Assembly: GCA_913773715.1 (NCBI GenBank)
Contig: CAJYHD010000179.1
Location: 1-7,296 of the forward strand
Direction: 5' to 3'
Source of the DNA: an uncultured Sphingobium sp.
GTDB taxonomy: Bacteria; Pseudomonadota; Alphaproteobacteria; Sphingomonadales; Sphingomonadaceae
DNA: 7,296 nucleotides
The notes under the pieces are model-generated. The model ran no database searches, had not been told where the DNA came from, and worked only from the letters and a program-made list of their open reading frames with translations. How positions within the stretch are numbered: the first letter of the stretch is position 1; each line of letters opens with the position of its first letter. Positions 6,760 through 7,296 of this stretch are shown here, one piece after another. The translations under genes were made by a program, and so were the position numbers.

Positions 6760-7296
6760 TATCTCAAGTGCGATACCATGCTCTTCGGACATGGTATCGC
6801 ACTTGAGATGACCGGGATACGCCGCCCCGCCACCCAGGCCGCGCCGCAGCCCAGCAGACAGGTCACGCCCAGCACCCGGCCGATCGCCTCGGCCAGCCCC
6901 GTCGGCCCGGCGATCGCCTGGCTCGCCATTCCGACGACCCACGGCCCCAGCGCGGTGCCGAGCAGGGTGACGAGGGTCAGGAAGACCGCCGTCCCCTCGA
7001 CCCGGAGAGCAGGCGGGATACGCGCCTGAAGCCCGATCATCGCGTTGGCGAGCGCGATCGACAGGCCGACCACCGCGACTACCAGCGCCGCGACCGCGAC
7101 GCCCAACCTGTCCGTCCGGGTCAGCGGCCACAGCGCCAGCGCACACAGCGCCAGCCCGAGCAGCATCAGCCCCGGCGCGGCCCCCCGCGCCTCCCCGCGA
7201 TCGGCGAGCACGCCGCCCAGCGCATGGCCCGCTGCCCCGGCCAGCATCATCGCCACGCCCACCTGAAAGCCCGCCTGGGGCGGGGTCAGACCATGC
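6756..7296 (-). CDS. MFS transporter, C-terminal half (5' end beyond the window)
   Basis: The minus-strand frame is open from the right edge to a TAG at 6756-6758, giving 179 residues of the C-terminal part of a membrane transporter. The visible chain begins with [12 protein letters not shown], then a glycine/alanine-rich helix and [12 protein letters not shown], which resembles the MFS motif-A loop between two helices. About five hydrophobic segments follow, among them [56 protein letters not shown] and [17 protein letters not shown]. This fits the second six-helix bundle of a 12-helix transporter in the inner membrane. Substrate cannot be told. The last 17 residues (from [10 protein letters not shown] onward) are encoded by the hairpin at 6761-6809 and look like an added tail rather than conserved protein. 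Base composition is clearly more GC-rich than the ddh genes (46 of 60 bases in 7081-7140). It converges with rfbH and probably does not belong to the sugar pathway. Confidence 0.8.
   Translation of the reverse strand, partial: HGLTPPQAGFQVGVAMMLAGAAGHALGGVLADRGEARGAAPGLMLLGLALCALALWPLTRTDRLGVAVAALVVAVVGLSIALANAMIGLQARIPPALRVEGTAVFLTLVTLLGTALGPWVVGMASQAIAGPTGLAEAIGRVLGVTCLLGCGAAWVAGRRIPVISSAIPCPKSMVSHLRY
6761..6809. terminator. Perfect 20-bp inverted repeat with a UUCG-type loop at the convergent gene junction
   Basis: The arm at 6761-6780 (ATCTCAAGTGCGATACCATG) is repeated as its exact reverse complement at 6790-6809. The 9-base loop CTCTTCGGA can fold further as TC-UUCG-GA with one unpaired C, giving the very stable C(UUCG)G tetraloop. 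The hairpin begins two bases after the ddhC stop, so it is well placed as a transcription end and RNA-stabilising structure for the ddh operon, and being symmetric it could act on both strands. No T-run follows on either strand, so it is not a canonical intrinsic terminator. On the minus strand it lies inside the MFS reading frame and encodes that protein's last residues. The structure is certain; a terminator role is inferred. A dispersed repeat element is the main alternative. Confidence 0.55.

Noticed and set aside
5656..7146. A 496-codon open frame on the minus strand opposite rfbH and the MFS gene
   Set aside because: It is antisense to rfbH, whose motifs are unmistakable, and out of frame with the MFS gene. 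Its translation is Arg/Gly/Asp-rich with no family motif, as is typical of shadow frames in GC-rich DNA.
1..7296. CRISPR arrays, tRNA or rRNA genes, insertion sequences
   Set aside because: No evenly spaced repeats, no tRNA-like or rRNA-like stretch and no transposase were seen in reading both strands.

Overview
The window looks like part of a surface-polysaccharide (probably LPS O-antigen) island in a GC-rich Gram-negative bacterium. An alphaproteobacterium, possibly a sphingomonad, fits the base composition and codon habits. That is an impression, since no rRNA or other marker gene is present.

Layout. (1) Positions 1-2155, minus strand: two tightly spaced genes read leftward. An HpcH/HpaI (citrate-lyase-like) aldolase comes first. 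Four bases downstream of it begins a thiamine-diphosphate (ThDP) enzyme of the acetolactate-synthase type, which runs off the left edge. (2) Positions 2156-2569: a divergent, AT-richer intergenic region. It carries a perfect 12-bp palindrome that, read leftward, is followed by a T-rich run. (3) Positions 2570-6759, plus strand: a compact four-gene operon in the order E3 reductase (ddhD), glucose-1-phosphate cytidylyltransferase (rfbF/ddhA), CDP-glucose 4,6-dehydratase (rfbG/ddhB) and the PMP/[2Fe-2S] 3-dehydrase E1 (rfbH/ddhC). Gaps are 12, 17 and 15 bases. (4) Positions 6756-7296, minus strand: the 3' half of an MFS transporter gene. It converges on ddhC with a 4-base overlap of the stop codons, and a perfect 20-bp inverted repeat sits at the junction.

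How the genes work together. The plus-strand operon encodes every step from glucose-1-phosphate to CDP-4-keto-3,6-dideoxy-D-glucose: CDP-glucose, then CDP-4-keto-6-deoxyglucose, then C-3 deoxygenation by E1 with electrons from NAD(P)H through E3. This is the common precursor of abequose, paratose, tyvelose, ascarylose and the branched sugar yersiniose. No C-4 ketoreductase or epimerase that would make the simple 3,6-dideoxyhexoses is visible. The divergent neighbour is instead a ThDP carboligase-like enzyme, and such an enzyme (YerE) converts this same intermediate to a C-4-branched sugar in yersiniose A synthesis. The inference is therefore a branched 3,6-dideoxy sugar pathway, with an unusual aldolase-fold protein as an unexplained partner. 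The much more GC-rich MFS gene looks like the chromosomal flank of the island.

The sugar genes are well-known families. The less ordinary elements are the aldolase/ThDP pair, the altered aldolase active site, and the two inverted repeats.
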